Of a stretch of DNA of 64,000 nt, positions 1-10,256 are shown in pieces (position 1 is the stretch's first letter; every line of letters starts with the position of its first letter). The notes below the pieces were generated by a model. It made no database searches, was not told the origin of the DNA, and saw only the letters and a list, made by a program, of their open reading frames with translations. Made by a program: the position numbers and the translations under genes. Source of the stretch: DATBVX01 sp963695985 (GTDB lineage Bacteria; Pseudomonadota; Gammaproteobacteria; Steroidobacterales; Steroidobacteraceae); the NCBI GenBank assembly GCA_963695985.1, contig CAVOIC010000007.1:310001-374000 (forward strand), read 5' to 3'.

Positions 1-3000
1 ACGGACCGGGCCAGCCCAACCACATGGGATTCAGCTTCGACCCCACGGATACTTTCACCGGTTTCGACACTTGGCGGCGCGGCGGCAACCCGACAGGCCC
101 CATCAACAATCCGATCACGGGCGTGTGGAAGAGCTTGCCCGACCAGTCGTTCTACAACGTCCTGCAGGTGAAGTCCGTCTTCAACGTGACGGAGTTCTTC
201 CCGGGCGGCGACATCTTCATGGCGAGTTTCGATACGCCGGTCATAGGCGTGCCGACCTATGGCATGCTGTTCTCGCCACTCACCGGTCCGACCCACGCCG
301 CACTCGTCGCCTACGGCGCCACCGGAAGCGGCACCCTAGGCGATATCCTCGGCCTCGATTTCAAGCGCCGAGCCGGCGAGAACATGATCGACGGGCTGTT
401 CTCTTCAAACGATTTCCTGGCGGCCGAATTTGCGACACCGGTCTCGTTCGGGTCGGCAGACGGAGCCCAACTCCTCTATCACATCGATTTCGACAAGCCC
501 GGCCGCGTCAAGAATGACTGCGCGCGGGCGTTTGCAATTATCGGCCCGAACGACCTGCTGTGTAATACGTTCCCACCCGGGCCAGGGCCGATCTTCACGT
601 GGGATGGCACGTCGGTTGCGGTCCCGAGCCAGCACATCGACTGGTACCCCGGCGATGCGCTGCCCCACGAAGCCGGCACCGCGGGCGGCGACTCGGGTTC
701 GGCACTGTTTGCGGACAAGATCTATTCGCGGCCGCTCATCACCGGCGTGCTTTCCGGTGGCTGGATTGAGGGTGTCGCGGCGCCAGTCGGAAACGGTTAC
801 GGCGATGTCTCCTACTACAACCCTCTGTTCCTGTTCCGCGACTGGCTCGTGGCGAACAATCCCTATGTCTATGCCTCGGCCAAGAACGGCAACGGCAATT
901 GGAGCGATCCCGGCCATTGGGTCCAGAACATGGATCCCAACTACTTCTACATCGACAAGTTCGGGAAGGTCCGCAACGGCTTGCCGGCCGGCGCGCAGCC
1001 CGGCTATTTCGCCGACAGTCCGAAGTGGGGCACGATCTTCGACACCCCTGTTTCGCAAAGCCAGGGCGATACTGGACCTGACCAGTTTCTCTGCCAGCTC
1101 GATCCGAGCTTCGCCTGCCCGCCGGACTCCGGCCTCTCTGCCAGCGGTCAGCGGCAGCGCTTCGGCTTCGAACTTGGCGCAGAACGATGTCGGCTTCCTC
1201 GGCACCGACCCGGCGACCGGCGGCGGCATCTTCGGCGGCCGCCATCCGAGCGGACCCACTGCCAGCACAGACGGCCCGACCGGGCCGGGCTCGACCGGCT
1301 TCGTGCCCAACAACAGTTACGGCACGTACGGCACCTGGACGGGCGCGGAGGACGGCATTGCCCGCTTCTACGACGTGACGCTCAACAATATCGGCAAGAC
1401 CACCCTCGACATGAATGCCGAGGTCGATAGCGTCACCGTTTCGGGACTCACTGACTTCGCTCGACATCAGATCCGGCAAGACGCTCAATGCCCTGGTCGA
1501 GTTCGAGCAGTCCCGCGGCGTCGTCAACGTTGACGGCACGCTCAACGCGCGCGAGTACATGCTGTGGGGCGGCATCCTCAACGGCAAGGGAACGATCACG
1601 ACCGAGACCCTGTTCAACGTCGTGGGTATCCTCTCCGCCTCCGACTTCGGCAATGTCGGTACGATGACCATCAATGGCGACTACGTTCAGTCGTCGCACG
1701 GCACGATGGTCGTCAACATCAAGCGCCAGGGCAACACGCTCACCAACGACTTCATCGAGGTGAACGGTGGAGCCAGCCTTGACGGATTGGCGGTCATCAC
1801 GCCCGTCAACATTACGAGCAAGCCGAGATACGGCGACAAATACACGGCCCTGCATGCCGACTCCGTGATCGGCAATTTCGACGCCGTTCCGCTGATCCTC
1901 GGATCGCCGGTGCTTTACGGCGAAAGCGTCGTCCAGGCCAACGGCAATGTTGACCTGTTCGTGCGTGCGCGCAAGTTGAGCTCGCTTGTGCCTCAGGACA
2001 GCAACTACCAGTCGCTGGCCCAGGCGCTCGATGCCGTGCGCTCGGGAGGGCAATCGTCCCGCATCCAGAGCGTCTATGATGTGGTCGATTACACGTCGCT
2101 CGACTCCATGGAGCGCAGGCTGTCGAGCCTGGCGCCCGTCGGAACCTGGAGCGAGATGCCGTTCGCAATGGGCTATGCCCAGGACTTTGCCCGCGACTTC
2201 TTCAACAGGAGCGAAGAGCTGCGCTCCGGCGAACAGGGCATGAGCGAGCGGAGCTTGCTGAGTGCGCGCAGCTTCATGGGCAACGGCAGCTCCGATCAGG
2301 CGGCGCCTGCCATGGGCGATCGCTTCGGCATGTTCTTCTCCGCGCAAGGGAGCCTTGCCGATCTGCGTGACGACTATCAGGCGCCTGGCAACTTGACCGC
2401 GCTCAATCAAACGGGAGCGGCCAACCTCACCTTCGGCGCGGACTATCGCCTCGACACCGAATGTTGCGGTCGGCATTGCCACGACGATGTCGCGCTTTCA
2501 TGTGCGCTCGGGCGAACGCACACCGCTTGAGCACAGCGGGCTACGGTGTAATGGCCTACATGTCGGCCTGGGCCGGGAATTGGTTCTCAGATTCCTATTT
2601 CGGTTCCGCCAAGCACGACTACTCGCTGAGCCGCACGTTCTACACGGACACCGCTCTTGGTGCGGCCAATGCAGCGCCGCAAGCGAGCCAGGTCCTGGCG
2701 GGCACCCGCGTCGGCTACACGCTTGCCGACACCGGCGGCTTCAGGTTCAGCCCGACCGTCGGTCTCAACTATGCGCGCCTCAGCCTCGGCGCATATCACG
2801 AGACGGGCGGAGGCGAGTTCGATCTCTTGGTTGACCACCGCGCCCTGCAATCGGTGACGGTCGCAACCGGCGCCGAGTTCTCCTTCACGCCATGGACGGC
2901 GCGCCCAGCCGGTTCACGGCCTACGGGCGCTTTGCCTACGAACAGGAGCTTGGCGACGGCGTTGATCGGGTGAGCGCGCGCTTCGCGGCGGCGCCAGATA

Positions 3001-3170
3001 CGGCGTTTGAGTTGGCCATGCCGCTCGACCGCAGCTGGTATTCCGCTGGCGCCGGCGTCTCCTATCGGCTGGCGCAGCACACGCAGCTCTCGTTCGATGC
3101 GCAATCAGACATCGCCCGGGAGGGCGTGCCGACCACGTTCGTGACGGCCAGCTTCCAGCACAGCTTCTAA
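1..3170 (+). pseudogene. Autotransporter with trypsin-like serine protease passenger, 5' partial, frameshifted
   Basis: The reading frame is already open at base 3, so the gene begins before the window. The passenger carries the serine-protease signature GTAGGDSGSALF near base 680-710; the catalytic His and Asp were not located and the His may lie outside the window. A repetitive passenger follows, then a C-terminal autotransporter beta-barrel ending in FQHSF at 3170, the usual terminal aromatic residue for outer-membrane insertion. The frame changes at about 1130-1150, 1450, 2460, 2525 and 2900, yet the five segments join into one continuous protein (for example frame 3 carries TTMSRFHVRSGERTPL between two others). 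Either a recent pseudogene or assembly indels. A perfect terminator follows at 3192. Function inferred: secreted surface protease. Confidence 0.75.
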
Positions 3171-3191
3171 GCGGAAACTCCGCAACAAATG

Positions 3192-3230
3192 AAACCGGGC
3201 GGGCCTATGGCCCGCCCGGTTTTCCTTTTG
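3192..3230 (+). terminator. Rho-independent terminator after the autotransporter
   Basis: A perfect 14-bp stem (AAACCGGGCGGGCC / GGCCCGCCCGGTTT) with a three-base loop TAT at 3206-3208 is followed by a T-rich tract. It sits 21 bp after the autotransporter stop codon. Strong call. Confidence 0.9.
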
Positions 3231-3329
3231 CTTCCGCTATCGGGGCACGTTGATCACGAGGGGCGCACTGAGCTCAGGGACGCGAGGACGAGCGGTCCTC
3301 GCAGGGAGAGCGTCAGGATCGAACCGAAG

Positions 3330-4212
3330 TCAGAAGCCCTGTGCGTGGCGAAAGTCACGTACCCACTCCGCGGTCCTTCTGAGACCGCCAAACGGATAGA
3401 AATGCAATAGCACCTCGCCGTGCGTGGCGGGGTCCAGCCCGCGGGCGAGGTCCTTGATGAGCGCGTCCGGCCCCGCCGTGGTCAGCAACCGAGTGATCGA
3501 GGCCCCATACTTGCTCATCACCTTGGCGGACGCGCCGACGCCGCAACGCGCGGCGAAGCGCAGCAAGGTCTTGACACTGGCCGGGCCGGGCACACCGATG
3601 CGCACCAGTGCGTGCACGCCCACGCCCCGCAGCTGCTCGAGCCAACTCAGGATGGGGTCCGCGTCGAAACCAAACTGTGTCACCACAGCGAAGTCATGGC
3701 CCATGTCCGCGATCGCAGCCTGCTTGTCGCGCTTGGCCTGCCACAGCTTTTCGCTGCCGATCTCGGGGTGGCCTTCCGGATAGCCCGAGATGCCGACTCT
3801 GGCGACGCCGTATTTGCCCAGAAGCCCGGTGCGGATGACCGCCAGCGCATCGGCATACGGGCCCTCCGGCTGCGGCGGGTCGCCCGCCACGACAAAGGCG
3901 CGGTCGATCGCGGCCTCGCGTTGAAGCGCCGCGAGGAACGCCTCGAGCTCGGCCTGCGACTTCAGGCGCCGAGCCGAGATGTGCGGCACCGGCACGAAGC
4001 CGAGCTGGCGCACCCGGGCCGCCGCCGCCACGCGCGCGGGAAAATCCTCGTTGGGCAGGAATGTAATCGCGATCTTCGTACCCGGCGGGATGACGTCCGC
4101 CGCCTCGTCGAGCTGCGGGACGTCCTTGGCCGTCATCTCCAGCGAATAATTCTGCAGCAGGCCTTCGAGCGCCGCTGCGTGCGGCGGCGGGTTCGGTGAG
4201 GATCGTCGTCAC
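3330..4212 (-). CDS. MetF-like methylenetetrahydrofolate reductase, one frameshift near the N-terminus
   Basis: The protein resembles the short FAD-dependent methylenetetrahydrofolate reductase family (TIM barrel, about 290 residues) that makes 5-methyl-THF for methionine synthesis. Visible are an N-terminal strand KIAITFLPNEDFPARV, VPHISARRLKS and GISGYPEGHPEI, all in the order expected for this family. The best start is GTG at 4212, with AGGAG seven bases upstream. That frame gives MTTILTEPAAA and then must shift near 4165-4185 to continue as LEGLLQNYSLEMTAKDVPQL. If the frameshift is real, translation could only begin at the internal ATG at 4136. No other methionine or folate gene is nearby. 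Confidence 0.7.
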
Positions 4213-4297
4213 GGCCGATCTCCTAATTGCGTGAGACTTCGTCTGACGTTCCGGGCGACCAAGCGGGTGCGATCACGATGCGATTTACGTAAATGAA

Positions 4298-4322
4298 AAA
4301 GGGCCGTCGTTAACGGCCCTTG
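4298..4322 (-). terminator. Hairpin with T-run on the minus strand
   Basis: Stem AAGGGCCGT / ACGGCCCTT around a short loop; on the minus strand it is followed by TTTTTCATTT. It lies between the SYLF lipoprotein gene and the metF-like gene and could end transcription from the former. The core CCGTCGTTAACGGCCCT recurs at 24529-24545. The rest of the 4213-4501 gap holds a second hairpin (4402-4424) and no convincing gene. Confidence 0.6.
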
Positions 4323-4401
4323 TCTGCGGTGTCTTCGGGATACCCAGTTCAGTAACCCGCGACCCCTGCGACCCACATGCTGCGCCGATTGGGTCGCCAA
4401 G

Positions 4402-4424
4402 GCAACGCCTGGACGAGGCGTTGC
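4402..4424. other. Perfect 9-bp hairpin in intergenic DNA
   Basis: GCAACGCCT, five-base loop, AGGCGTTGC. It lies about 80 bp past the stop codon of the minus-strand SYLF lipoprotein gene and has no T-run on either strand, so it may stabilise the 3' end of that mRNA rather than terminate it. Confidence 0.45.
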
Positions 4425-4501
4425 TCATCCGCCGTCTAACGCGCGTCACCCCGCGACGGCCGCCACCGTAGACCGCGCCAGCGCTCAGCTTCGCTTCGAA
4501 G

Positions 4502-5244
4502 CTACTTGCTTGCCAGCGGCTTGTACTTGAACTTCTGTCCCGAGACAGATGCTTCGTACATCAGGCCACCCTTCACGATCATGAACACGGCCGTGCCCTT
4601 CTCGTACTTGCCGGCAGTCGCCGCGTCCTTTTTGCCGGCGCTCGCGGCCCCGGTCGCACCCATCGTGCTGCCGCTCCCCGAGGCGGCGGCGGTAATCACG
4701 ACCGCGCTTGCATTCGCACCGAACTCGAAATTTCCGGAGGTGAATTCGTCGAATGCACGCTTGTCCTCGAAGAAGATGATCTGACTGAAACCCTGGGCGC
4801 CAGCCTGAAAGCCAATGCTCAATTGCGACATCGAAGTGTCGCCAACGTATTTGCCATTCTCATACACGCGGCCATCGCCATGCGCGCCGCCGATTCCGAG
4901 ACCGGCCTTGCCGATGGTCGGAAACACGGCGTAACCAAAGCTCTTGTCGAAGAACGATGCGCTCTGGCCCGCATTCTTGAAGAGGGCGACCGTCTTGCTG
5001 TACTTGTCATCGGGAGCAGCGGCTGACTCCTCGGCGGGAGCAGCGGCTGGCGCCTCGGCAGGAGCAGCGGCTGGCGCCTCGGCAGGAGCAGCGGCTGGCG
5101 CCTCGGCGGGAGCAGCGGTTGGCGCCTCGGCGGGAGCAGCGGCTGGCGGGCCTCGGCAGGAGCAGGGACCTCCTCCTTCTTGGCGCACGCTGCCATCAAC
5201 AGCGAAACCGACAACAGGATCATGGCTGTCTTAATTGGTCTCAT
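4502..5244 (-). CDS. SYLF-domain (Ysc84-type) lipoprotein with Ala-Pro-Glu repeat linker, one frameshift
   Basis: The N-terminus has a lipoprotein signal with lipobox LLMAAC, so it is probably membrane-anchored. It is followed by six imperfect copies of an eight-residue APAEAPAA-type repeat. The C-terminal part (4502 to about 5010) is a SYLF/Ysc84 domain, a lipid-binding fold, with SFGYAVFPTIGKAGLGIGGA, GDTSMSQLSIGFQAG and KGGLMYEASVSGQKFKY. The start-proximal frame and the domain frame differ by one shift, placed in the last repeat at about 5146-5153 where GGCGGGCCT replaces the GGCGCCT of the other copies (+2 bases). Paralogues lie at 41697 and 59897. The role of bacterial SYLF proteins is not well established. 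Confidence 0.8.
5012..5166 (-). repeat. Six tandem 24-bp repeats encoding the Ala/Pro/Glu linker
   Basis: The unit GGAGCAGCGGCTGGCGCCTC plus four bases is repeated about six times on the + strand with one to three substitutions. It codes for APAEAPAA-like octapeptides inside the SYLF lipoprotein. The copy near 5150 has two extra G residues, which breaks the frame. Such repeats change length easily, so copy number may vary between strains. Confidence 0.85.
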
Positions 5245-5280
5245 GATCGAATCCCTCCGTTTGCGAAAACCATTATTAGA

Positions 5281-5305
5281 ACCCCGGCCCTACGCCGGGG
5301 TTTCT
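5281..5305. terminator. GC hairpin between the cupin and SYLF lipoprotein genes
   Basis: ACCCCGGC, loop CCTA, GCCGGGGT, then TTTCTGTT on the + strand. It sits just after the cupin stop codon (gene on the minus strand) and before the SYLF start. Nearly the same hairpin occurs at 6040. Confidence 0.6.
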
Positions 5306-5337
5306 GTTACTGCGACTCCTGCAGCGCGAACGTGCTG

Positions 5338-5892
5338 CTAGGTCGCCGGCTTGTCCATCTTCATGTCGGCTGGCATCAGGAGGGGGGCACCCGCTTTGAG
5401 TACCAACGAGCCGAGTACCACAGCCTCAGTATCGCCAGCGCCACGTGCGGTGTGCACCACATCGGACTCGTAGAAAATGGCGTCGCCAGGTTTCAGGATG
5501 ACGTCAGTGCCGGGCTTTGTCAGGTCCTCGGCCGGTCCCGTAGCCCCTGCACCCGCGCCGCGAATGACGTGGGCTGTGCCTGCCTTGAGCGTCCATCCGA
5601 AGGAGCCGGAGAGAACCCCCAGCACCGTCGTTCCCGGGTGACTATGAGGAAAGATCTCGGCCCCCGGTTGGAAAACGAAACGGGCTACGTAGACGGTCTG
5701 GCCCGGCGCGAGAGTGGACGGGGCAGCGGCAAGGACCTCGGCGGTCACGCCGGGGGCAAGTGTGTTGACTGCAATCGGACCGGCCGCAGGGGGAGCCTGT
5801 TGGCCACGAGCCGTCGGACTCGCCCCGACGATCACGAACCCGGCAAAGAGAAGCGCCACGACGAGTGTAAGTCTCAATGTAAGCTGACGCAT
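5338..5892 (-). CDS. Secreted cupin-domain protein
   Basis: 184 residues with an N-terminal signal peptide (hydrophobic segment LVVALLFAGFVIVGA) and one cupin barrel. Cupin motif 1 is recognisable as FQPGAEIFPHSHPGTTVLGV, with two His that usually bind a metal; motif 2 is KPGDAIFYESDVVHTARG, giving a third His. This matches small periplasmic cupins of unknown substrate. A GGAGAA-type ribosome site precedes the ATG at 5892. It is flanked by near-identical GC hairpins at 5281 and 6040, so it is likely monocistronic. No substrate can be inferred. Confidence 0.8.
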   Translation of the reverse strand: MRQLTLRLTLVVALLFAGFVIVGASPTARGQQAPPAAGPIAVNTLAPGVTAEVLAAAPSTLAPGQTVYVARFVFQPGAEIFPHSHPGTTVLGVLSGSFGWTLKAGTAHVIRGAGAGATGPAEDLTKPGTDVILKPGDAIFYESDVVHTARGAGDTEAVVLGSLVLKAGAPLLMPADMKMDKPAT

Positions 5893-6039
5893 GATCGGTT
5901 CTCCCTTATATCTTATTGTATGCAGGACCCGACCCCCAAGAAGTGGAGTCGGAACGCGTCATTTCTTCTATCTTTTATAGCACAGCTTCCGAAATAAGCT
6001 GTGGTGCGTCACGAGCGCGTCGCGACTGACCGATGCGTT

Positions 6040-6068
6040 ACCCCGGCCCCGCGCCGGGGTTTCTGTTT
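6040..6068 (+). terminator. GC hairpin with T-rich tail
   Basis: ACCCCGGC, loop CCCGC... , GCCGGGGT followed by TTCTGTTTCTG. It has the same stem as the hairpin at 5281. It lies between the minus-strand nitroreductase-like gene and the cupin gene; no plus-strand gene precedes it, so it may act in either direction. The rest of 5893-6118 shows no gene. Confidence 0.5.
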
Positions 6069-6118
6069 CTGCGTCCGCGCCGCGCCGCAAACAGTTGCAA
6101 CGCGGCAGTGTGATCCGT

Positions 6119-6532
6119 TCAGCGCGGACGCAGCAGAACGACCGGGATCTCGCGACTGGTCTTGGCCTGGTAGGCGTCGTAGTCGGGCCACTGCGCGATC
6201 ATGGTCGGCCAGACGCGGGCCTTGTCGGCGGCGGTGCCGGTGCGGGCGGTGACGGGGATGACCTTGTCCCGGACCTGGATTGCCGCATCGGGGTGGGCGA
6301 GCAGGTTGAGATACCAACCGGGGTGCTCGGGCGCGCCGCCCTTCGAGGCCACGATCACGTAATCGGCGCTGTCGCGCCCGTAGATGAGCGGGAACTTACG
6401 AGTCTCGCCAGACTTGCGGCCGATCGTGTGCAGGATCAGGCAGCTGGCTCCGTTCCAGTCGTGGCCGATCTTGCCGCCAGTGGCTTCGTACTGGCGCACA
6501 TGCTCATCGCCGAACAGGCTGAAGTCGGGCAT
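6119..6532 (-). CDS. DUF385-type nitroreductase/deazaflavin-binding-fold protein
   Basis: About 137 residues from the ATG at 6532 (MPDFSLFGDEHVRQYEATGG). The sequence LILHTIGRKSGETRKFPLIY and the following ADYVIVASKGG...HPGWYLNLLAHPDAAI are hallmarks of the split-barrel family that includes F420-dependent nitroreductases (PF04075). Many non-actinobacterial members bind FMN or have no known cofactor. The longer frame up to 6598 has no ribosome site and reads as an artefact. A stand-alone gene; the substrate cannot be read from the sequence. Confidence 0.8.
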   Translation of the reverse strand: MPDFSLFGDEHVRQYEATGGKIGHDWNGASCLILHTIGRKSGETRKFPLIYGRDSADYVIVASKGGAPEHPGWYLNLLAHPDAAIQVRDKVIPVTARTGTAADKARVWPTMIAQWPDYDAYQAKTSREIPVVLLRPR

Positions 6533-6711
6533 GGCGGTAGCGTGCCACGTTCCGGCCCCGGTTGGCGACCCCTGCAGGTGCCCACCAACAATCGCCATGC
6601 GGTCAGTTCATGGCGCTACCTCGCCAAAGCGGCCCCGGTCGGGCACTATCACAGGATGGTTAATCTTGGCTCCCTGCCACCGTGGTTGCTGCAGGCTCGC
6701 GTCTAACTCTC

Positions 6712-7452
6712 GTGGCGAAGAACAACACCATCACGCTTTTTGATCTGCAGCTCGAGAGCGGCTGCACTATCAGCCCCTTCGTTTGGCGAACGAAATACGC
6801 CCTTAAGCACAAAGGCTTCGACATCGATATTGTTCCTGGCGGCTTTGTCGGCATCCAGGAGCGCACTAACGGATTCTCCGACCGCCTGCCTGTGATCGTG
6901 GACGACGGTCACTGGGTGAAGGACAGCTGGCTAATCGCGGAGTACCTTGATGAGAAATATCCCGAACGGCCGATGTTGTTCGATGGAAGCAGCATGAAGG
7001 TGCTGACGAAGTTCATTGACGGCTGGTTGTGGGCCACGGCGATCCGTCCCTGGTTCTACTGTTACATCCTGGACTATCACGACCTTTCGTTGCCACAGGA
7101 TCGCTCCTATGTTCGCGAGAGCCGCCAGACTCTTTTCCTGGGCGGGCGCAAACTGGAGGACGTGCAGGCGGGCCGCGAGGAACGCCTGCCACTCGTGCCG
7201 CCGCTACTGGAGCCCTTCCGGCAGCTGCTCAAAGGTACGAAATGGCTGGGCGGCGAAAAGCCAAACTATGCGGACTACTGTGCCCTGGCCGTTTTTTTGT
7301 GGACCGCTTCGGTCGCAAAGATTCCGCCTCTACCTGCCGACGATCCGCTGAGGGACTACATAGATCGCGGGTTCGATCTTCATGGAGGTCTGGGGCGACA
7401 TCCCGGCATGCACACTTTGTTCGGACTTCCTGCATCCATTGCGGCCACATAG
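6712..7452 (+). CDS. ligE: Beta-aryl-ether-cleaving glutathione S-transferase, LigE-like
   Basis: The N-terminus MAKNNTITLFDLQLESGC followed by TISPFVWRTKYALKHKGFD and IVPGGFVGIQERTNG is characteristic of LigE/LigP beta-etherases. These use glutathione to cleave the beta-O-4 bond of lignin-derived aromatics in the cytoplasm. The C-terminal all-helical GST domain contains WFYCYILDYHDLSLPQD, KLEDVQAGREERLPLVPP and RGFDLHGGLGRHPGM, again LigE-like. GTG at 6712 is chosen because homology begins there; the upstream GTG at 6682 adds ten unsupported residues. At 246 residues it is shorter at the C-terminus than the roughly 280 I recall for LigE of Sphingobium. No other lig gene is in the window. Confidence 0.85.
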   Translation: MAKNNTITLFDLQLESGCTISPFVWRTKYALKHKGFDIDIVPGGFVGIQERTNGFSDRLPVIVDDGHWVKDSWLIAEYLDEKYPERPMLFDGSSMKVLTKFIDGWLWATAIRPWFYCYILDYHDLSLPQDRSYVRESRQTLFLGGRKLEDVQAGREERLPLVPPLLEPFRQLLKGTKWLGGEKPNYADYCALAVFLWTASVAKIPPLPADDPLRDYIDRGFDLHGGLGRHPGMHTLFGLPASIAAT

Positions 7453-7476
7453 GCCGGCCATCCGGCCCTGGAACAG

Positions 7477-9422
7477 CTACGGCGTGTACCAGATCGGCGA
7501 CGTGTAGGCCCGCTCGGTCACAGTCATTGGTGTGCCGGGCAGCGGCTTCACCCCGAAGCGCTTGGCGTCGTACGCGGTCCACCGTGGCGTCGGGATTTCG
7601 ATGACGCGCGCGTAGTAGAACGCGCGCTGCTTCGAGTCGAACTTCGGGTCCTTCCAGACCGCGATCAGTTCGGGCGCACCAATCGTGTTGGTCCACGTTG
7701 CATTCGCAACGTCTACAGTGCTGCCCACCGATGGTAACTTGCCGTCCTTACCGGGCTTGCGGTCGCCGCCCCAGACGACGTCGTAGACCTGTTCGTGCGT
7801 TTCACCCTGGTTATCGAGCCAACCCTTCACGATCTGAATGCGGTCGAGATTGGCGCCGATCGAGTCCTTCAGTGCGGCGACGAGGAATGTCGGTGCCTTG
7901 CCGGCCGGCGCATTGCGCAGGTCTCCGCCCATGGGCACTCCCTTGGCGTAGCCCGTCGTGGCGGGGTTGCGAGTCTGGGCATCGGTCTTGTCGAAGTCCC
8001 AGCCGCCGAAGAATCGCACGACCATCCGGGGACCCGTCGTGGCATACGTCTCCTTGCGCTGCATCGCATCCCAGAGCGCCGCACGCGTGTTCTCCGTGGC
8101 CCATACTGCTGCGTAGCCCGACGAACTCACCTGCCAGTCCATGACCTTGATGCCGGTCTTGGGATTGTCGACAAAGACCTTGGTCAGACGCTCCGGGCTG
8201 GGCTCCTGCGGAGTGGTCTTGCCGAAGAAGTTTTCTTCCTCCATGGCCGACAGGCCGGTGTGCGCGTCGGAACTTCCGATCATCCCGAACTTGTACGGAT
8301 TTGTGCCGAGCTCGCTCTCCAGCTTGAGGCCGTTCCTCAGGCCCGACCGCGCGTACTCGAACTCGAGCATGTCTTTGGTCTTCGGCACGCTGGCGTCGAG
8401 GTTACCGAAGTCCCAGCGCTCGAAGTTGGCGAACTCGTCGTTCGGCGAGAGGAACGGATGCGCCTCGCCGTCGCCCTTGGTCTGGGTCGCCTCGTAGAGC
8501 CGCTCCCACTTCGCGCGCTCCTGCACGTATTCGAGATCGACCGGCTTGCCGGTGAACGACTCGATGATGGGGAACATGCGGCCGTTACTCAGGTTGCCGT
8601 TGTGCGCGATGGCGAGCACGCTGCCGCCGGTTTTCTGCTCGTACGCGTTCATCCATTTCCACAGGTCGCGCGGGTTGTCGCTCCCGAGCGGGGCCTGTGT
8701 CGTGTACGGCTCGACCTGGCTCGCCTTGTCCCGTTGTCGCGGAAAATGACGTTGCGGTGCAGGTTGTTGCCGCCGGTGTTCGAGGTCCACTCGTAGCCGA
8801 TGAAGGCGGTGAAGCGACCGGGCTCGTTGTACTCCTCCGCTGCGGCGATGGTGTCCTGCCACGCGGCCTTATAGGCGCGCGTGCCGGGGAGGTACTCGAG
8901 GTCCTTCGGAAATGTCCCCTGCGAGAAGGACATGATGATTTCCAGGGCGGCCGCCGCACCTTGGCCGGACTTGATCATGTCGTACCACTTGCGGCCCTGC
9001 GGATCGGCCAGGAGCTCCGGCTTGCCAGCAAAGAAGTCCGGGAAGAAACCCATGTTGTCCGAGTGGTCGGAAACCACGAGGAAGTCCAGGGGCCGGGACA
9101 GCTTGGCGGGCTGCCCGCTCGAGGCCATGATCTCCTCGCCACGAGCGAAGCGATAGGCCTCACGCGGGCCGAGCCGCGCACCGAACGCGCCCGCGTCGAA
9201 CGAGGCTGCGGTGTGCAAGTGCGTGTCGCCGAAGAGCGGGCGCGTCGGGAAGTTGCGCCCTACATAGGGCGAGTAGGGCGGCTTCGCGGCGAAAACCTTG
9301 GTGGCCGCTTCCTTGGTTAACGCTCCTGTATCGCTGGGTTGTTGTCCGGCGGCTACGGTTGGAAGGGCAAGGATTGTGCCGAGCACGAGACCAATCGCCA
9401 TGCAAGCAGCTCTTATATTCAC
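7477..9422 (-). CDS. DUF3604 secreted PHP-like metal-dependent protein, one frameshift
   Basis: Starts at GTG 9422 behind a GGGGAGA ribosome site and has a signal peptide (CMAIGLVLGTILALPTVAAG). The long mature domain is DUF3604 (PF12228). It shows PHP-like metal motifs GDTHLHTAASFDAGAFG, VVSDHSDNMGFFPDF, LAIAHNGNLSNG and GSSDAHTGLSAMEEENFFG, suggesting a periplasmic hydrolase acting on phosphoesters or related bonds, although no member's reaction is firmly known to me. The frame changes once near 8730, between HRNVIFRDNG and SQVEPYTTQAPLGS; both sides match the family, so an indel error or a very recent mutation is likely. Full length would be about 648 residues. Confidence 0.82.
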
Positions 9423-9511
9423 AACCTGTCTCCCCGTTTCGGCTGCGCCGCAGCTGCCCACCAATCGTAGCCCGGCGTCCTACGTGCGTCGGGCGTATCG
9501 ATCGGGACGGA

Positions 9512-10030
9512 CTACTTGGTCGATTCTTCCGTCGCGGGCGCCGCGGCTGCGGGCCCAGGCGTCGCAGGTGGTGTATCCGAGTTCCAGATGTCGCGGATGA
9601 TGAACCACTTGCCGTCCTTCTTCCCATAGACCGTCACGTACTTGCCGGTGTCGACAGTGGCGCCCGACTTGTCCGTGACGGTGTAGGTGTTCCATTCCCA
9701 GCCAAGATCGCCCGAGACACCGAATTCACCCGACGGGCCCTGATTGTTGGTGAGCCCGGCCGCAGCCGCGATGTCCTTCACGTAGGCCTCGCGAATCGCT
9801 GCTCGGCCGCGGGCCGCAGGCACACCCGGAATGTTGAGCACTGCATCTTCCGAGTAGAGCGCCGTGACGCCGTCGGCGTCGCCCGCGTTGTACGCCTTGA
9901 ACCAAGCTGGATTGATGGCCCGAATGGCCGCTTCGTCGGCGGCCGCGTCCGCTGCCGGCGGCGCTGTCTTCGCGCAGCCCGCCAGCACAACCAGGCTCGC
10001 CGCAACGATCACCACGCTTCTAAGTGACAT
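9512..10030 (-). CDS. SnoaL/NTF2-like lipoprotein (DUF4440-type)
   Basis: 172 residues. The lipobox VVLAGCAK gives a lipid-anchored Cys at residue 19. The mature part has an NTF2-like fold as in SnoaL/DUF4440 proteins: AIRAINPAWFKAYNAGDADG, VTALYSEDAVLNIPG, GRAAIREAY and a C-terminal GKWFIIRDIWNSD. An Ala/Pro-rich tail follows. These folds serve as enzymes or ligand-binding domains, and no catalytic residues can be assigned. It lies 90 bp upstream of the DUF3604 gene on the same strand and may be cotranscribed with it. Confidence 0.8.
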   Translation of the reverse strand: MSLRSVVIVAASLVVLAGCAKTAPPAADAAADEAAIRAINPAWFKAYNAGDADGVTALYSEDAVLNIPGVPAARGRAAIREAYVKDIAAAAGLTNNQGPSGEFGVSGDLGWEWNTYTVTDKSGATVDTGKYVTVYGKKDGKWFIIRDIWNSDTPPATPGPAAAAPATEESTK

Positions 10031-10256
10031 TACTTAGGTCTCCCCTGTTAGGTTGTTGTATCGGCCGTCTCCGGCGCGCCTTCAACCAATGCTAACCGCG
10101 GCGTCTATGGCAAGTCACGCGATCTCTGACGCCGCGACTTGGTGGGCCTTGTTCTCGGCCCGAGGTAGGGATGGGCTGTGCTACCGTCTGCACGAGCGCT
10201 GTTCCGCATGGCTAAATCGCCGCTAAATCGCCACAGCAGCGACAAGGGAGTTGACT

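Noticed and set aside
405..1313. 302-residue minus-strand open frame
   Set aside because: Antisense to the protease passenger, no homology or start signal.
4213..4440. Riboswitch (SAM, SAH or cobalamin type) upstream of the metF-like gene
   Set aside because: Two hairpins are present, but none of the conserved core sequences of these classes could be found.
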